Source of the DNA: Candidatus Thiomargarita nelsonii
GTDB lineage: Bacteria; Pseudomonadota; Gammaproteobacteria; Beggiatoales; Beggiatoaceae
Direction: 5' to 3'
Length of the DNA stretch: 58,368 nucleotides
Assembly: GCA_000785145.2 (NCBI GenBank)
Contig: JSZA02000034.1
Location: 1-58,368, forward strand
Under the pieces are notes generated by a model. It saw only the letters and a program-made list of their open reading frames with translations, was not told the origin of the DNA and searched no databases. Of the stretch, positions 25,877 through 34,322 are shown piece by piece. Each line of letters opens with the position of its first letter. Position 1 is the stretch's first letter. Both the position numbers and the translations under genes were made by a program.

Positions 25877-26842
25877 TTAGGATTTTGATTTGCGGTTTTC
25901 CTCACCCAAGCGTTGCATTATCTTTTCACGCTGAGTCTCAGACAGCATAGCTAATACTTTCTGTATTCCTTTTGCCATGCCTTCTGCCATGCCGTCCTCT
26001 CTTTCTTGACGCGCCTCTTCAGGAGTCAAAGCATAATATCCTGTTTCTGCTGTTTTGCTTATCATGGTATCAAAATTTTGAATGATTTCGTTGATGTTTC
26101 TTTTATATTTCCTTTTGAAATAAAAAGCCAGTGTTAGCAATAATCTGCTGCGTTTTTTGTCATCCTTTCCAGCATATTGCTCCAAGAGTTCCTTCGCTTC
26201 ATTGAGTTGTTGTTCATCCATGTCTTTTAAAATGGGAGCAAAAGCCATATATTCCCAAAGTGCCATCTGTTTGAGTTCTGCTAATGTCTTTTCATAGAGC
26301 AAAATTTTTCTATAGCGAACCTCTATAACATGTTCAATTGAACAATTTTCTGGATCATCTTTGCCTTCTTTAGGCCAAAAATAAAGCACGTAACTTCTTA
26401 TTTTTGGATAGTTTAAAATACCTCCTTTTTTATCCCGTTCAGCATTTGCAAGCGCCAACTCCATGTCATATTCTGCCATCCGCAGGGGCATATTTTTCTG
26501 TGCTTGTCTTTGAAATTCGATATGCAGTAAAAATTTATCCCCCTCTGGATACTCATTTGATCCTACCGGATACTCTACCCAAAAAGCTAAATCAACTTTC
26601 AGATCAGACGTTCGTTGTAGTTCAACATTCTTTTCCATTAAGGTGACTTTGCCGGGAATCCCCATCAGTCGTAGGGCGCCTTCAGGGTTTTGAAGAAAAG
26701 CCTGTTTACAAGTTATGTCAAAAGCATTTTTGACCTCCTCTAATGGGTTCTCGCTGATTTTTTCAGCGTGTTCAGCTTCTGCCGGTGAAAATAATACAAT
26801 TTGTTGATTTTTTTCGGGAGGATTCTGTGTTTTTTTAACCAT
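25877..26842 (-). CDS. Rpn/PD-(D/E)XK nuclease family putative transposase
   Basis: A 321-residue protein. NAFDITCKQAFLQNPEGALR, LKVDLAFWVEYPVG, FLLHIEFQRQAQKNMPLRMA and IRSYVLYFWP match the Rpn-type order: the D in KVDLAFW and the E-x-Q in HIEFQ are the PD-(D/E)XK-type acidic residues. The C-terminal tail (EARQEREDGMAEGMAKGIQK) is the usual charged Rpn tail. Rpn proteins promote recA-independent recombination; this copy appears intact. ACAGGAG lies about 14 bases upstream of the ATG. Confidence 0.78.
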   Translation of the reverse strand: MVKKTQNPPEKNQQIVLFSPAEAEHAEKISENPLEEVKNAFDITCKQAFLQNPEGALRLMGIPGKVTLMEKNVELQRTSDLKVDLAFWVEYPVGSNEYPEGDKFLLHIEFQRQAQKNMPLRMAEYDMELALANAERDKKGGILNYPKIRSYVLYFWPKEGKDDPENCSIEHVIEVRYRKILLYEKTLAELKQMALWEYMAFAPILKDMDEQQLNEAKELLEQYAGKDDKKRSRLLLTLAFYFKRKYKRNINEIIQNFDTMISKTAETGYYALTPEEARQEREDGMAEGMAKGIQKVLAMLSETQREKIMQRLGEENRKSKS

Positions 26843-26883
26843 TGTTTTTTAAATTTATACTCCTGTCAAATTCGGGAGGACAA

Positions 26884-26963
26884 GCTTAATGGCATTGTGT
26901 AGTTAGCTAGAAACCACTTGCACTATACTTTGTAGGAGTCCAAGATTTATCTTGGACTCCTAT
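26884..26963. repeat. Right end of a CAATGCCAT element and a type A palindrome
   Basis: GCTTAATGGCATTG has no left partner nearby. GGAGTCCAAGATTTATCTTG with GACTCC completes a palindrome at 26937-26963. Confidence 0.7.
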
Positions 26964-27007
26964 TTTCTAAACCTCTAACAGTCGTGCGAGGGAAAAATAT
27001 AAGCCAT

Positions 27008-27481
27008 TTATAATGGCTTAAATACCATCCAATAAATATTGACTAATGGCAGGAGGGTTGCTAGTGTTCCAAACACTATCCAAAGGCGCGATAAACGCCA
27101 ATAGTTATCAGGGATAACGCCATCTTTAGAAAACTGCTTTGACATTTTCGCCTGCTTAATTTGAATGGGGATCAATATCACTGCCCAAATGATGCCTGAA
27201 AGAATAAAAAGCCAATATCCCCATGCCAACCAGCGTATGCTCAGGTAATCCATATTATGCAGTACGGCATTTCCAATCCCAGTCACAAGAATGAGTATGA
27301 CTCCGCCCGCCGTGAAGATATAATCTGTCAAAGTCACTTGGCGTTGTGCAAAAGCGATGATCACGGGATTTTTGGTGCGATCTGCCATCACCTTCCACCA
27401 TCCCGTTACGATGATATTACCCAAAAAGATAATCGCACCAAGAAGATGCAAGCTTTTTAATATTAAATATGTATTGTTCAT
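27008..27481 (-). CDS. DUF2269 membrane protein
   Basis: A 157-residue protein with four predicted helices. LILKSLHLLGAIIFLGNIIV (conserved His), the R-Q-x-x-x-T-D-Y segment (FAQRQVTLTDYIFT) and GYWLFILSGIIWAVILIPIQ fit DUF2269, an inner-membrane family of unknown function. It is followed by an 80-base gap to the hydrolase gene on the same strand, so co-transcription is possible but unproven. Confidence 0.75.
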   Translation of the reverse strand: MNNTYLILKSLHLLGAIIFLGNIIVTGWWKVMADRTKNPVIIAFAQRQVTLTDYIFTAGGVILILVTGIGNAVLHNMDYLSIRWLAWGYWLFILSGIIWAVILIPIQIKQAKMSKQFSKDGVIPDNYWRLSRLWIVFGTLATLLPLVNIYWMVFKPL

Positions 27482-27551
27482 TTCATTAAACTAATAAAAG
27501 GCTTAAAGCGCGAATCTGCCAAAATAAATAGACAGATAATGCCTTCTCAAG

Positions 27552-28472
27552 TTAATCCAGCTTACCCAATTGATTCTCGACAAACTCCTTAATATCCTCA
27601 ACGATCTCCTCTGCTCTCTCCACATTGACAGCATGGCCCGCATCTGGATATATCACCAGCGTCGAATCTGGAATGAGTGTATCCAACTCGTTCTGCTCCT
27701 CTAAGCTGAAAACCCCATCCTTATCGCCCCACACTATCAGCGTTGGTGCCGTGATCTGGGGAAGTTGGCTGCTATGATCTTCCACATTAAGGCCATCCAA
27801 GGTCTGCTTCCAGACTATTCCCTTCAGTCTCAGACTTTCAGAAACGTAGCGATAGGTGACCCAGGGTATAGGATTGTAGAACGTACTGGCTTGGAATTCT
27901 ATCACGAACTCAGGATCGGCAGGTTCATCATCATCGAAGCTATCAATGATAGGCTTCAATTCCAATACGACGGGATGATTGGCCATAGTCGTAGTAGAAC
28001 CTAACAGCACCAGTGCCAGTACCCGGTTCGGATGCTCAATCGCAAACTTGTGGGCAATCAGGCTTCCCATAGAATGCCCTATAATCATCGCTTTCCTAAT
28101 TTTGAGTTTATCCATGAAGGCGGCTAGATCATCTGTGAAGTTATCTTGGGTATAGGAACTAGGCTCAGAGCGAGAGGATTCCCCGTGTCCTCGCATGTCG
28201 ATAGCATACACGGGCGCGGGAAATTCCTTGATAGGTAACAATTTCAATATTTCGTCAAAGGAACGCCATGAATCAGAATAACCGTGTAGCAGGATGATCG
28301 CCTTCTTTTTCCGGTGCCTCGGTCCTTTGGCGACAAAGTGCATGTCGATGCCAGTTGACAATGTTACCCGGAACGACATCAGATCTGGGCCTGTCATTCG
28401 TGCGTAAGTGGATGGGCATAACGACAGAATAAAAGTCGCAACAAAAATAGCAATCAATCGTTTGTACATCAT
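27552..28472 (-). CDS. Secreted alpha/beta hydrolase
   Basis: A 306-residue protein. The signal peptide MYKRLIAIFVATFILSLCPS leads to the hydrolase fold: ILLHGYSDSWRSF (oxyanion region), nucleophile Ser in IIGHSMGSLIAHKF, acid Asp in IVWGDKDGVF and His in PDAGHAVNVE. The cap region is short. It probably acts as an esterase or lipase in the periplasm. The substrate is unknown. The start ATG (MM at 28472) follows AGGAG. Confidence 0.82.
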   Translation of the reverse strand: MMYKRLIAIFVATFILSLCPSTYARMTGPDLMSFRVTLSTGIDMHFVAKGPRHRKKKAIILLHGYSDSWRSFDEILKLLPIKEFPAPVYAIDMRGHGESSRSEPSSYTQDNFTDDLAAFMDKLKIRKAMIIGHSMGSLIAHKFAIEHPNRVLALVLLGSTTTMANHPVVLELKPIIDSFDDDEPADPEFVIEFQASTFYNPIPWVTYRYVSESLRLKGIVWKQTLDGLNVEDHSSQLPQITAPTLIVWGDKDGVFSLEEQNELDTLIPDSTLVIYPDAGHAVNVERAEEIVEDIKEFVENQLGKLD

Positions 28473-28474
28473 GA

Positions 28475-28680
28475 GCTCTCCTGTAGTTAAATAAAAAAAT
28501 CACGCGAATTATTTTTGGGCGGGGATAGATCATTGATAGGGCTTAATCTGTTTCTGTATCTCCCGTCACCATACTTCGATAATCACTTCATCCTGATCGT
28601 TACCATCTAGGTTGATCGTTACCATGATTTCGGTCAATGAAAAGTGGCAGCCATATGATACTCTATTTAAAAACTCAAAG
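28475..28680. other. Gene-free stretch
   Basis: The 200 bases upstream of the hydrolase gene hold a near-direct duplication (TGATCGTTACCAT twice, 28594-28626) and no coding frame. Promoters for the diverging genes probably lie here but cannot be assigned. Confidence 0.4.
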
Positions 28681-28688
28681 TCAAATAG

Positions 28689-28797
28689 GCGTACATCGCT
28701 CCTTGGAGTCCAAGATTTATCTTGGGAGTGCTAAAATGATGAGTTTAACAATCGCTCCTTGGAGTCCAAGATTTATCTTGGGAGTGCTAAAAATTAG
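28689..28797. repeat. Tandem pair of 57-bp units with type A palindromes
   Basis: ATCGCTCCTTGGAGTCCAAG, then ATTTATCTTGGGAGTGCTAA, occurs twice in the same direction (from about 28697 and 28751). This looks like a local duplication carrying the palindrome. Confidence 0.75.
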
Positions 28798-28807
28798 GAT
28801 AAACACA

Positions 28808-29122
28808 ATGAAAACAAACACATTCCTTAAAAAAATACTGTGCCTCACAGGCTTACTTGTCTGTCTTGCGCCGCCAGCGTGGAGTCTCACCGATGAGGAC
28901 ATTGTCCAAAGTTTAGAAGCCTTGGGACAATGGAAAATGGCTTATCCTCTCGCTATCCAATTGGCACAACAGCAAAACACTTATGCCGCATGGCGTCAAG
29001 TCACTACGCAATACGCTCAGTTCGATACCAGCGGCAGGGCTTATCTGCAAACATGGCAACAAGCCCAGAAGGCGAATCACCCTAATCCGTTGTACTTAGA
29101 CAAAAATATGGAAATACCCTAA
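28808..29122 (+). CDS. Small secreted protein, probably truncated
   Basis: The 104 residues start with a clear signal peptide (MKTNTFLKKILCLTGLLVCL, cleavage near AWS-L). The mature part reads DEDIVQSLEALGQWKMAYPL, AIQLAQQQNTYAAWRQV and AYLQTWQQAQKANHPNP, helical and repeat-like. The abrupt end (YLDKNMEIP) suggests a lost 3' part. It faces the second caspase gene, 44 bases away. Function unknown. Confidence 0.55.
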   Translation: MKTNTFLKKILCLTGLLVCLAPPAWSLTDEDIVQSLEALGQWKMAYPLAIQLAQQQNTYAAWRQVTTQYAQFDTSGRAYLQTWQQAQKANHPNPLYLDKNMEIP

Positions 29123-29166
29123 AAAAAAATCGAGCAGGTGCCCCCCTCCGTCAAAGCATCAAATTA

Positions 29167-30720
29167 TCAATGTCCGCCTCGCACTGGCCACACGTAGCTG
29201 GTGTTAGACTTGTTGACGACGTTCACGAGGCCGCTGGCGAGGTCCACGAACCATGCGTAGGCCGCGCCGTTCGCGCTAGACGACCAGTAGAAGTTCGTCT
29301 GCACGCCCGAGAACGCATCCCCTTCCTTCCACTTCCCAGTTCCAGCAGCATTAGAGAGTGTGGGAAAGTTATATTTATTATCCACCATCGCCACCCACTC
29401 ATTTTCAGTAGGCAACCGCCAATCCCCTCTCCGAGAACCATCACGAAGTCCACATTGACCATCCGCTAGATTGGCGGCACTTTGCATAGCAGTCTCCCAA
29501 TCCGGTTCGCCAAAACAATTCGCCTTTTTCAACCAGATCAGCCCCGAACGATTATCTGTAACAGTGCCATCACCATTATCGGAGTAGCGATACGAAGAAG
29601 GCTTTGATACAATGGTTTTGGGCACCGGACAACCATTTTCTTTAACCTTGACACCAGCATTAGTCCCTAAACACGAATCCCGATAATCGGCTACCTTATC
29701 CTGATCCTTATCTATCGGACAACCCCGTTGATCAACACCTTGCCTCAATTCTACCGACGTATTATCAGGACATTTATCCAGATTATCAGCCACACCATCA
29801 CCATCACCATCACCATCATCTCCTACCGCAAACACAAAATCGCCTCGTGCTAATTCATAATCACTGATTTTTCCAAACTGCGGCGTTTGCCGAGCATGTT
29901 GCGGCACCGTACTTTGTAGATAGAATCCCAGTTCTACCCCCGTCACATAGCCATCTTTATTCAGATCACCCTTACCATAACGCAAAGCATCAATAAAAAC
30001 CGGCGTAAAAACACTTTTTGCTGGCACAGATTCACCCGCATCCCCGGCGGTAATAAATTGGCGTACAGGTAGCTTTGCCATTTGACTGATTTGTTTTGGC
30101 ATCTTGGGTTGTTTCTTCGCTTTAAATACCATGCCAGAAAAGCAGCTATCAAACAAAAACAAAGCATGTTTTGCTAAAATTCCCCGTGCCATGGTCAAAA
30201 TTTCATTCATTCTCAAAGCTTTTCGCCAAAAGCCTTTTTCATCAGCACCGAGAGTGGGCGCGTCAGTCGGGACAAGATAACCTGTATCATTGTACGTCTC
30301 ACCGTGCCCCGAATAGAAAAACAATAGACGATTATTTTTGTCAAAACCGTAATCATTGATAAAGGTATTAAAACGGTCTTTTAATTGACGGCTATTGAGA
30401 TTGAGAGATTTTTCAACGTGAAAACCTTTAGATTTGAGAAGGATTTCCACTTGTTTCAATTCTCCGGGGATACTTCTTAAATCTTGCCAACCATTGGTAT
30501 AGTCACTTTCGCCAATGAGGAGAGCATAGCTGCCACTATACGAAGATAGAATCGTTTCACCTTGAGTAGAAAGACTTAATACCTTACCCCTCTTCTCATC
30601 CGGCGACGGCGTAGATTGGCGTAAGGGGGTTTCGTTACAAGCTGGCAAAACGCCGAGGCTTAGTAATATAAAGAGTAGGATAGTAATCCTCTTTTTCCGT
30701 GTTCCAGTTGAAAAGTTCAT
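29167..30720 (-). CDS. Lipoprotein caspase with TSP3-like and DUF1566 domains
   Basis: A 517-residue protein. Lipobox LLSLGVLPAC (Cys28). The caspase domain (about 60-300) has GSYALLIGESDY, the catalytic His in FFYSGHGE and the Cys in LFDSCFSGM. A calcium-binding, thrombospondin-type-3-like region follows (GDGDGDGVADNLDKCPDN, DKDQDKVADYRDSCLG). The end is a DUF1566 (C-type-lectin-like) domain from GDGTVTDNRSGLIWLKK to YVWPVRGG. The last 49 codons have a sharp G/C-ending codon bias and look like a diversity-generating-retroelement variable region. The leader equals that of the other caspase gene. Confidence 0.82.
   Translation of the reverse strand: MNFSTGTRKKRITILLFILLSLGVLPACNETPLRQSTPSPDEKRGKVLSLSTQGETILSSYSGSYALLIGESDYTNGWQDLRSIPGELKQVEILLKSKGFHVEKSLNLNSRQLKDRFNTFINDYGFDKNNRLLFFYSGHGETYNDTGYLVPTDAPTLGADEKGFWRKALRMNEILTMARGILAKHALFLFDSCFSGMVFKAKKQPKMPKQISQMAKLPVRQFITAGDAGESVPAKSVFTPVFIDALRYGKGDLNKDGYVTGVELGFYLQSTVPQHARQTPQFGKISDYELARGDFVFAVGDDGDGDGDGVADNLDKCPDNTSVELRQGVDQRGCPIDKDQDKVADYRDSCLGTNAGVKVKENGCPVPKTIVSKPSSYRYSDNGDGTVTDNRSGLIWLKKANCFGEPDWETAMQSAANLADGQCGLRDGSRRGDWRLPTENEWVAMVDNKYNFPTLSNAAGTGKWKEGDAFSGVQTNFYWSSSANGAAYAWFVDLASGLVNVVNKSNTSYVWPVRGGH
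29170..29316 (-). other. Putative variable region of a diversity-generating retroelement
   Basis: From AFSGVQTNFYWSSS to VWPVRGG, 42 of 49 codons end in G or C, whereas the codons just before mostly end in A or T. Many codons sit at NNC, as expected when AAC template codons are randomised. The position at the 3' end of a DUF1566 domain is the classic target site. No template copy or reverse transcriptase lies in the window. Confidence 0.55.
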
Positions 30721-30773
30721 ATTGCTTTGTCCAGCGTAGGAGGCTGCCTACGCTCGTTATGGATAATGTTGTA
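30651..30773 (-). promoter_or_regulatory. Second copy of the shared caspase leader
   Basis: It matches 25392-25513. AGCGTAGG and CCTACGCT around CAGCCT form a perfect 8-base-pair hairpin in the leader about 20 bases before the ATG. Confidence 0.6.
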
Positions 30774-30780
30774 ACAAAGT

Positions 30781-31076
30781 TTAAAAGGAACGCTCAAGCA
30801 AAATAGCAAGCCCTTCTATAAACATTTTGGCTTGCTGAATGTTAATGTTATAATCTTCTGCAATTTCGCTAAGAGTCATATCCTCTCCCAATTCGGCCAA
30901 AATTTTGGCAACGGGTATCCCTTTAAGACTGGCACACCACCACGTATTTCACTATGTATTTCAACCACTTCAGAGAGTTCCCTTAAACCATATTCCAGAC
31001 GTTGCTTAAGTTGTGTACTCATTATAGACTGAAAGGGAGCCGGATCCGTTTTATGGTAAATATTTTGAGTGGGCAT
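30781..31076 (-). pseudogene. DUF433 antitoxin-like gene with a frameshift
   Basis: The start at 31076 (MPTQNIYHKTDPAPFQ) reads to EIHSEIRGGVPVLKG, then a shift near 30925 is needed to continue IPVAKILAELGEDMTLSEIA and EDYNINIQQAKMFIEGLAIL. The joined product is a normal DUF433 protein (about 98 residues). It may have served a PIN/Mut7-C-type toxin, none of which is adjacent. Confidence 0.7.
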
Positions 31077-31128
31077 TTTTAATCCTTTTGTTAGTGAAGA
31101 TTGCTGTTTTATCATACCATTTCAAACT

Positions 31129-31680
31129 TCAACATGTTGAGCTTTGGTTTACCGACAAATAATGGCAGGGCACGTAGTCAACTAAATAGACATCATTATC
31201 GGAAATATAAAATGTATAACCATCTTCGTACATTTTTTGAGTATCAATGCTGAGGATGACTAATTGTCCATGTCTTTTTCCCACCTTTGAAGCGGTTGGA
31301 ATATCTTTTGATAAATGAACGTGGTGCCGTTTGCGTTTGAGTAATCCTTTTTCTTGAATAGAAGATAAAAACTGTTTAGCGGTGCCATGATATAAAATGT
31401 CGGGTGGCGTAATTTCTTGAAATGCTAAGGCGACATTAACAGAATGACCTTGATTAGCTTTGATGAGAGTCAAATCTTCATTAAACGAAAATCGTTTTTT
31501 ATCGTTGTTGTCAACAACGTCTCTTAATTCATCAAAACTCAAGCGGAGTTTGGAATTTTGTAAAATTTCAGCCACACTCGCCCAGCCATTTTCTTCTATG
31601 CTTAAACCAATAGATTCTGGCTTATGTCGCAGCACATAGCTTAAAAATTTGCTGATTTTGATTTCTCGATTTTTGTTCAT
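31129..31680 (-). CDS. kptA: RNA 2'-phosphotransferase (Tpt1/KptA family)
   Basis: A 183-residue enzyme that moves the 2'-phosphate from spliced or repaired RNA to NAD. ISKFLSYVLRHKPESIGL, the DKKRFSF segment (catalytic Arg), ANQGHSVNV (R/H-type NAD site; A replaces the usual first residue) and LYHGTAKQF, HHVHLSKD follow the family order. Length is normal. It has no neighbour of related function. Many bacteria carry it without a tRNA-splicing pathway. Confidence 0.87.
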   Translation of the reverse strand: MNKNREIKISKFLSYVLRHKPESIGLSIEENGWASVAEILQNSKLRLSFDELRDVVDNNDKKRFSFNEDLTLIKANQGHSVNVALAFQEITPPDILYHGTAKQFLSSIQEKGLLKRKRHHVHLSKDIPTASKVGKRHGQLVILSIDTQKMYEDGYTFYISDNDVYLVDYVPCHYLSVNQSSTC

Positions 31681-31704
31681 AGCAGCTTAAAATTGTCTTA
31701 TAAT

Positions 31705-31930
31705 AATCCTACTAGGACGCGGAGCGTCCGGGCAGGCATGATCGGAACGAAGTTCCGTTACTGCGTCTCCCACGCAGAGCGTGGGAACGAGAAAAGGGCA
31801 ACCACAAGGGATTGCCCCTACAAACCGTCGGATTCTGTAGGGGCAATCCTTTATGGTTGCCCTTGTGTATAAGAGAGTGCGCGAGGCAAAGGAATGCCTG
31901 CCTCGACGCTCCGCGTCGAGAAAAAGTTGC
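31705..31930. repeat. Composite of type E and type C repeats
   Basis: ACGCGGAGCGTCCGGGCAGG and CGTCTCCCACGCAGAGCGTG lead into GGGCAACCACAAGGGATTGC, then GTAGGGGCAATCCTTTATGG and GAGGCAAAGGAATGCCTGCC. It fills the gap before metX. The minus-strand frame through it is not a gene. Confidence 0.7.
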
Positions 31931-31956
31931 ACTTCGCGTTAAAATAATAATTTATT

Positions 31957-33099
31957 ATGCCAGACATATTAGCCCCCGATAATGTGGGATTGGTGACTGC
32001 ACAAACTCACAAATTTACGACACCTTTAGCCTTGGATTGTGGACGCTCTTTGCCAAGTTACGAACTTATATATGAAACTTATGGCACCTTAAATGAGCAC
32101 CATTCTAATGCCATACTGATTTGCCATGCCTTAAGCAGCGATCATCATGCAGCAGGCTATTATAGTATGCAAGATAAAAAACCAGGCTGGTGGGATACTT
32201 GTATCGGTCCTGGAAAACCTATTGATACTAATCGCTTTTTCGTTGTATCTTTAAATAATTTAGGCGGATGTAAAGGTTCAACCGGTCCAAAAAGTATTAA
32301 TCCTGATACTAATAAACCTTATGGCCCCGATTTTCCTATTGTCACAGTACGTGATTGGGTGAAAAGCCAAGCGCGTTTGGCTGATGTATTAGGCATTTCA
32401 CAATGGGCGGCGGTAATAGGTGGCAGTTTGGGCGGTATGCAAGCCTTACAATGGGCGATTGATTATCCAAAACATTTGCGCCATTGTGTGGTGATTGCCG
32501 CTGCTCCGAAATTGACGGCGCAAAATATTGCATTTAATGAAGTTGCCCGCCAAGCCATTTTAAGTGATCCGGACTTTCATACAGGACATTATTACCAACA
32601 GAACACTGTCCCACGTCGAGGTTTGATGTTGGCGCGTATGTTAGGACACATCACTTATTTATCGGATGATGCCATGCGTAAAAAGTTTGGGCGAGAATTA
32701 CGCGAAGGTAAAATCAACTTTGGCTTTGAGGTTGAATTTCAAGTCGAAAGCTATTTGCGCTATCAAGGCACCTCTTTTGTTGAGCATTTTGATGCCAATA
32801 CTTATCTGTTGATGACAAAAGCCCTGGATTATTTTGATCCTGCTAGCGAGCATAATAATAATCTATCAGCCGCCTTGGCAAAGGTAGCGGCTAAATTTTT
32901 AGTCATTTCATTTACCAGCGATTGGCGCTTTTCGCCATCCCGTTCACGCGAAATTGTTAAAGGCTTGTTACATAACAAAAAAAATGTGAGCTATGCTGAA
33001 ATCAAAGCGCAAGAAGGACATGATGCCTTTTTAATGCCGATTCCTCACTATTTACGGATTTTTAAAAATTATATGCAACAAATAGAGGATGAAGAATGA
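31957..33099 (+). CDS. metX: Homoserine O-acyltransferase MetX
   Basis: A 380-residue alpha/beta-hydrolase-fold enzyme that acylates homoserine in methionine synthesis. [29 protein letters not shown], the nucleophile Ser in [13 protein letters not shown], the Asp in [12 protein letters not shown] and the His in [11 protein letters not shown] are all present. Acetyl- and succinyl-specific forms cannot be told apart by eye. The stop overlaps the metW start, the common metXW pair. Confidence 0.92.
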   Translation: MPDILAPDNVGLVTAQTHKFTTPLALDCGRSLPSYELIYETYGTLNEHHSNAILICHALSSDHHAAGYYSMQDKKPGWWDTCIGPGKPIDTNRFFVVSLNNLGGCKGSTGPKSINPDTNKPYGPDFPIVTVRDWVKSQARLADVLGISQWAAVIGGSLGGMQALQWAIDYPKHLRHCVVIAAAPKLTAQNIAFNEVARQAILSDPDFHTGHYYQQNTVPRRGLMLARMLGHITYLSDDAMRKKFGRELREGKINFGFEVEFQVESYLRYQGTSFVEHFDANTYLLMTKALDYFDPASEHNNNLSAALAKVAAKFLVISFTSDWRFSPSRSREIVKGLLHNKKNVSYAEIKAQEGHDAFLMPIPHYLRIFKNYMQQIEDEE

Positions 33100-33713
33100 T
33101 GGACTTGCGTACTGATTTGGCGCTGATTAGTGAATGGATTGCTGAAGGCTCGCATCTTCTCGACTTAGGCTGTGGTGATGGGACATTGTTGGCGCATTTA
33201 CGCGATACTCGCTCGGTGACGGGATACGGTTTAGAAATTGACGATGAAAATATCGCACTTTGTCTTCAAGCTCGTGTCAATGTGATTCACACTGATTTAA
33301 ACCAAGGACTTTCTGATTTTGCTGATGATAGCTTTGATTATGTGGTGATGACGCAAGCCATCCAAACCATTCATCACCCAGACAAATTGTTAATAGAAAT
33401 GTTACGTGTTGGTCGCCAAGGCATTGTGACTTTTCCCAATGTTGGGCACTGGCAAGCCCGTCTTTCCTTATTTTTTGGTGGCGTGATGCCGAGTTCCCGC
33501 GCTTTGCCCAGTGAATGGTATCACACAGAAAATATTCATTTATGCACGCTGCGTGATTTTGAAAAACTTTGTGATGATCTAGATATTGAAGTCTTGCAAC
33601 GGGCGGTGGTCGATAGAAGACATCGCACCAGTTCGTCTATGCGTTTAATCCCTAATTTATTTGGGGAAATTGCGATTTATCGTTTACGCAGTAAGCTGGT
33701 GAAAAAAAATTAA
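33096..33713 (+). CDS. metW: Methionine biosynthesis protein MetW
   Basis: A 205-residue SAM-methyltransferase-like protein. [15 protein letters not shown] is motif [38 protein letters not shown] and the [17 protein letters not shown] segment are typical of MetW, which works with MetX. It overlaps metX by four bases (ATGA). Confidence 0.92.
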   Translation: MMDLRTDLALISEWIAEGSHLLDLGCGDGTLLAHLRDTRSVTGYGLEIDDENIALCLQARVNVIHTDLNQGLSDFADDSFDYVVMTQAIQTIHHPDKLLIEMLRVGRQGIVTFPNVGHWQARLSLFFGGVMPSSRALPSEWYHTENIHLCTLRDFEKLCDDLDIEVLQRAVVDRRHRTSSSMRLIPNLFGEIAIYRLRSKLVKKN

Positions 33714-33780
33714 GGGCAACCATAAAGGATTGCCCCTACATCATATGACGTAGGGGCAATCCCTTGTGCTTGCCCGATAC
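33714..33780. repeat. Type C hairpin
   Basis: GGGCAACCATAAAGGATTGC faces GCAATCCCTTGTGCTTGCCC directly after metW. It may double as its terminator. Confidence 0.75.
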
Positions 33781-33783
33781 CAT

Positions 33784-34305
33784 TTAAAGTGCAAACACAC
33801 TTGCAATAGGCAAGTGAATATCCATCACTTCATCAACAATTTCGGTGTCTCGTTGCACGTCAAAACTTTTGTACTGATTAATTTGTGAGTAAACCGCGAT
33901 ATATTTATTGCTAGGGAGAACCAACCAACACGATCTAACTCCTAACTCGAAGTAAGCGTTGATTTTCCTAATTAAGTAACTAACGCCTTGCCTTGGTGAA
34001 AGCACCTCAATTGCTAAGTCAGGTATTTGAGACACCTTCACTAGGTCATTTTTGCCATCCGGTATGACTGGACGTTTAACATAAGCGCAAACATCTGGTT
34101 TGATTTCCTCCTTAACGCCGAGTTCATACTTACTGAGATCATGTTGGCTTATATCTATGCTTAATTCAGTTATGACAGCTAATTTCTTTTCGCATTTGAA
34201 CTTTAGTAATCCGGCTAAATTAGTTTGCGCCGTGCCATGATTTAACGATCCCATCTCATCCTCGCCATCAATCGCGTTGTTCTCAATTTCATAACTATCG
34301 CTCAT
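33784..34305 (-). CDS. Uma2-family putative endonuclease
   Basis: A 173-residue PD-(D/E)XK-fold protein of the Uma2 (DUF820) group. GSLNHGTAQTNLAGLLKF, KPDVCAYVKRP (the PD), LAIEVLSPRQ (the E) and INAYFELGVRSCWLVLP are in family order. Such genes abound in filamentous bacteria, their role is unknown, and this copy looks intact. It lies 17 bases after aroF and may be read with it. Confidence 0.82.
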   Translation of the reverse strand: MSDSYEIENNAIDGEDEMGSLNHGTAQTNLAGLLKFKCEKKLAVITELSIDISQHDLSKYELGVKEEIKPDVCAYVKRPVIPDGKNDLVKVSQIPDLAIEVLSPRQGVSYLIRKINAYFELGVRSCWLVLPSNKYIAVYSQINQYKSFDVQRDTEIVDEVMDIHLPIASVFAL

Positions 34306-34322
34306 ATCGTCACTCTCGATTT

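Noticed and set aside
29122..29316. Reverse transcriptase or template repeat of the retroelement
   Set aside because: No YxDD-type frame and no second copy of the GC-rich segment were found in the window.
31687..31932. Minus-strand gene before metX
   Set aside because: Composed of type C and E repeats.
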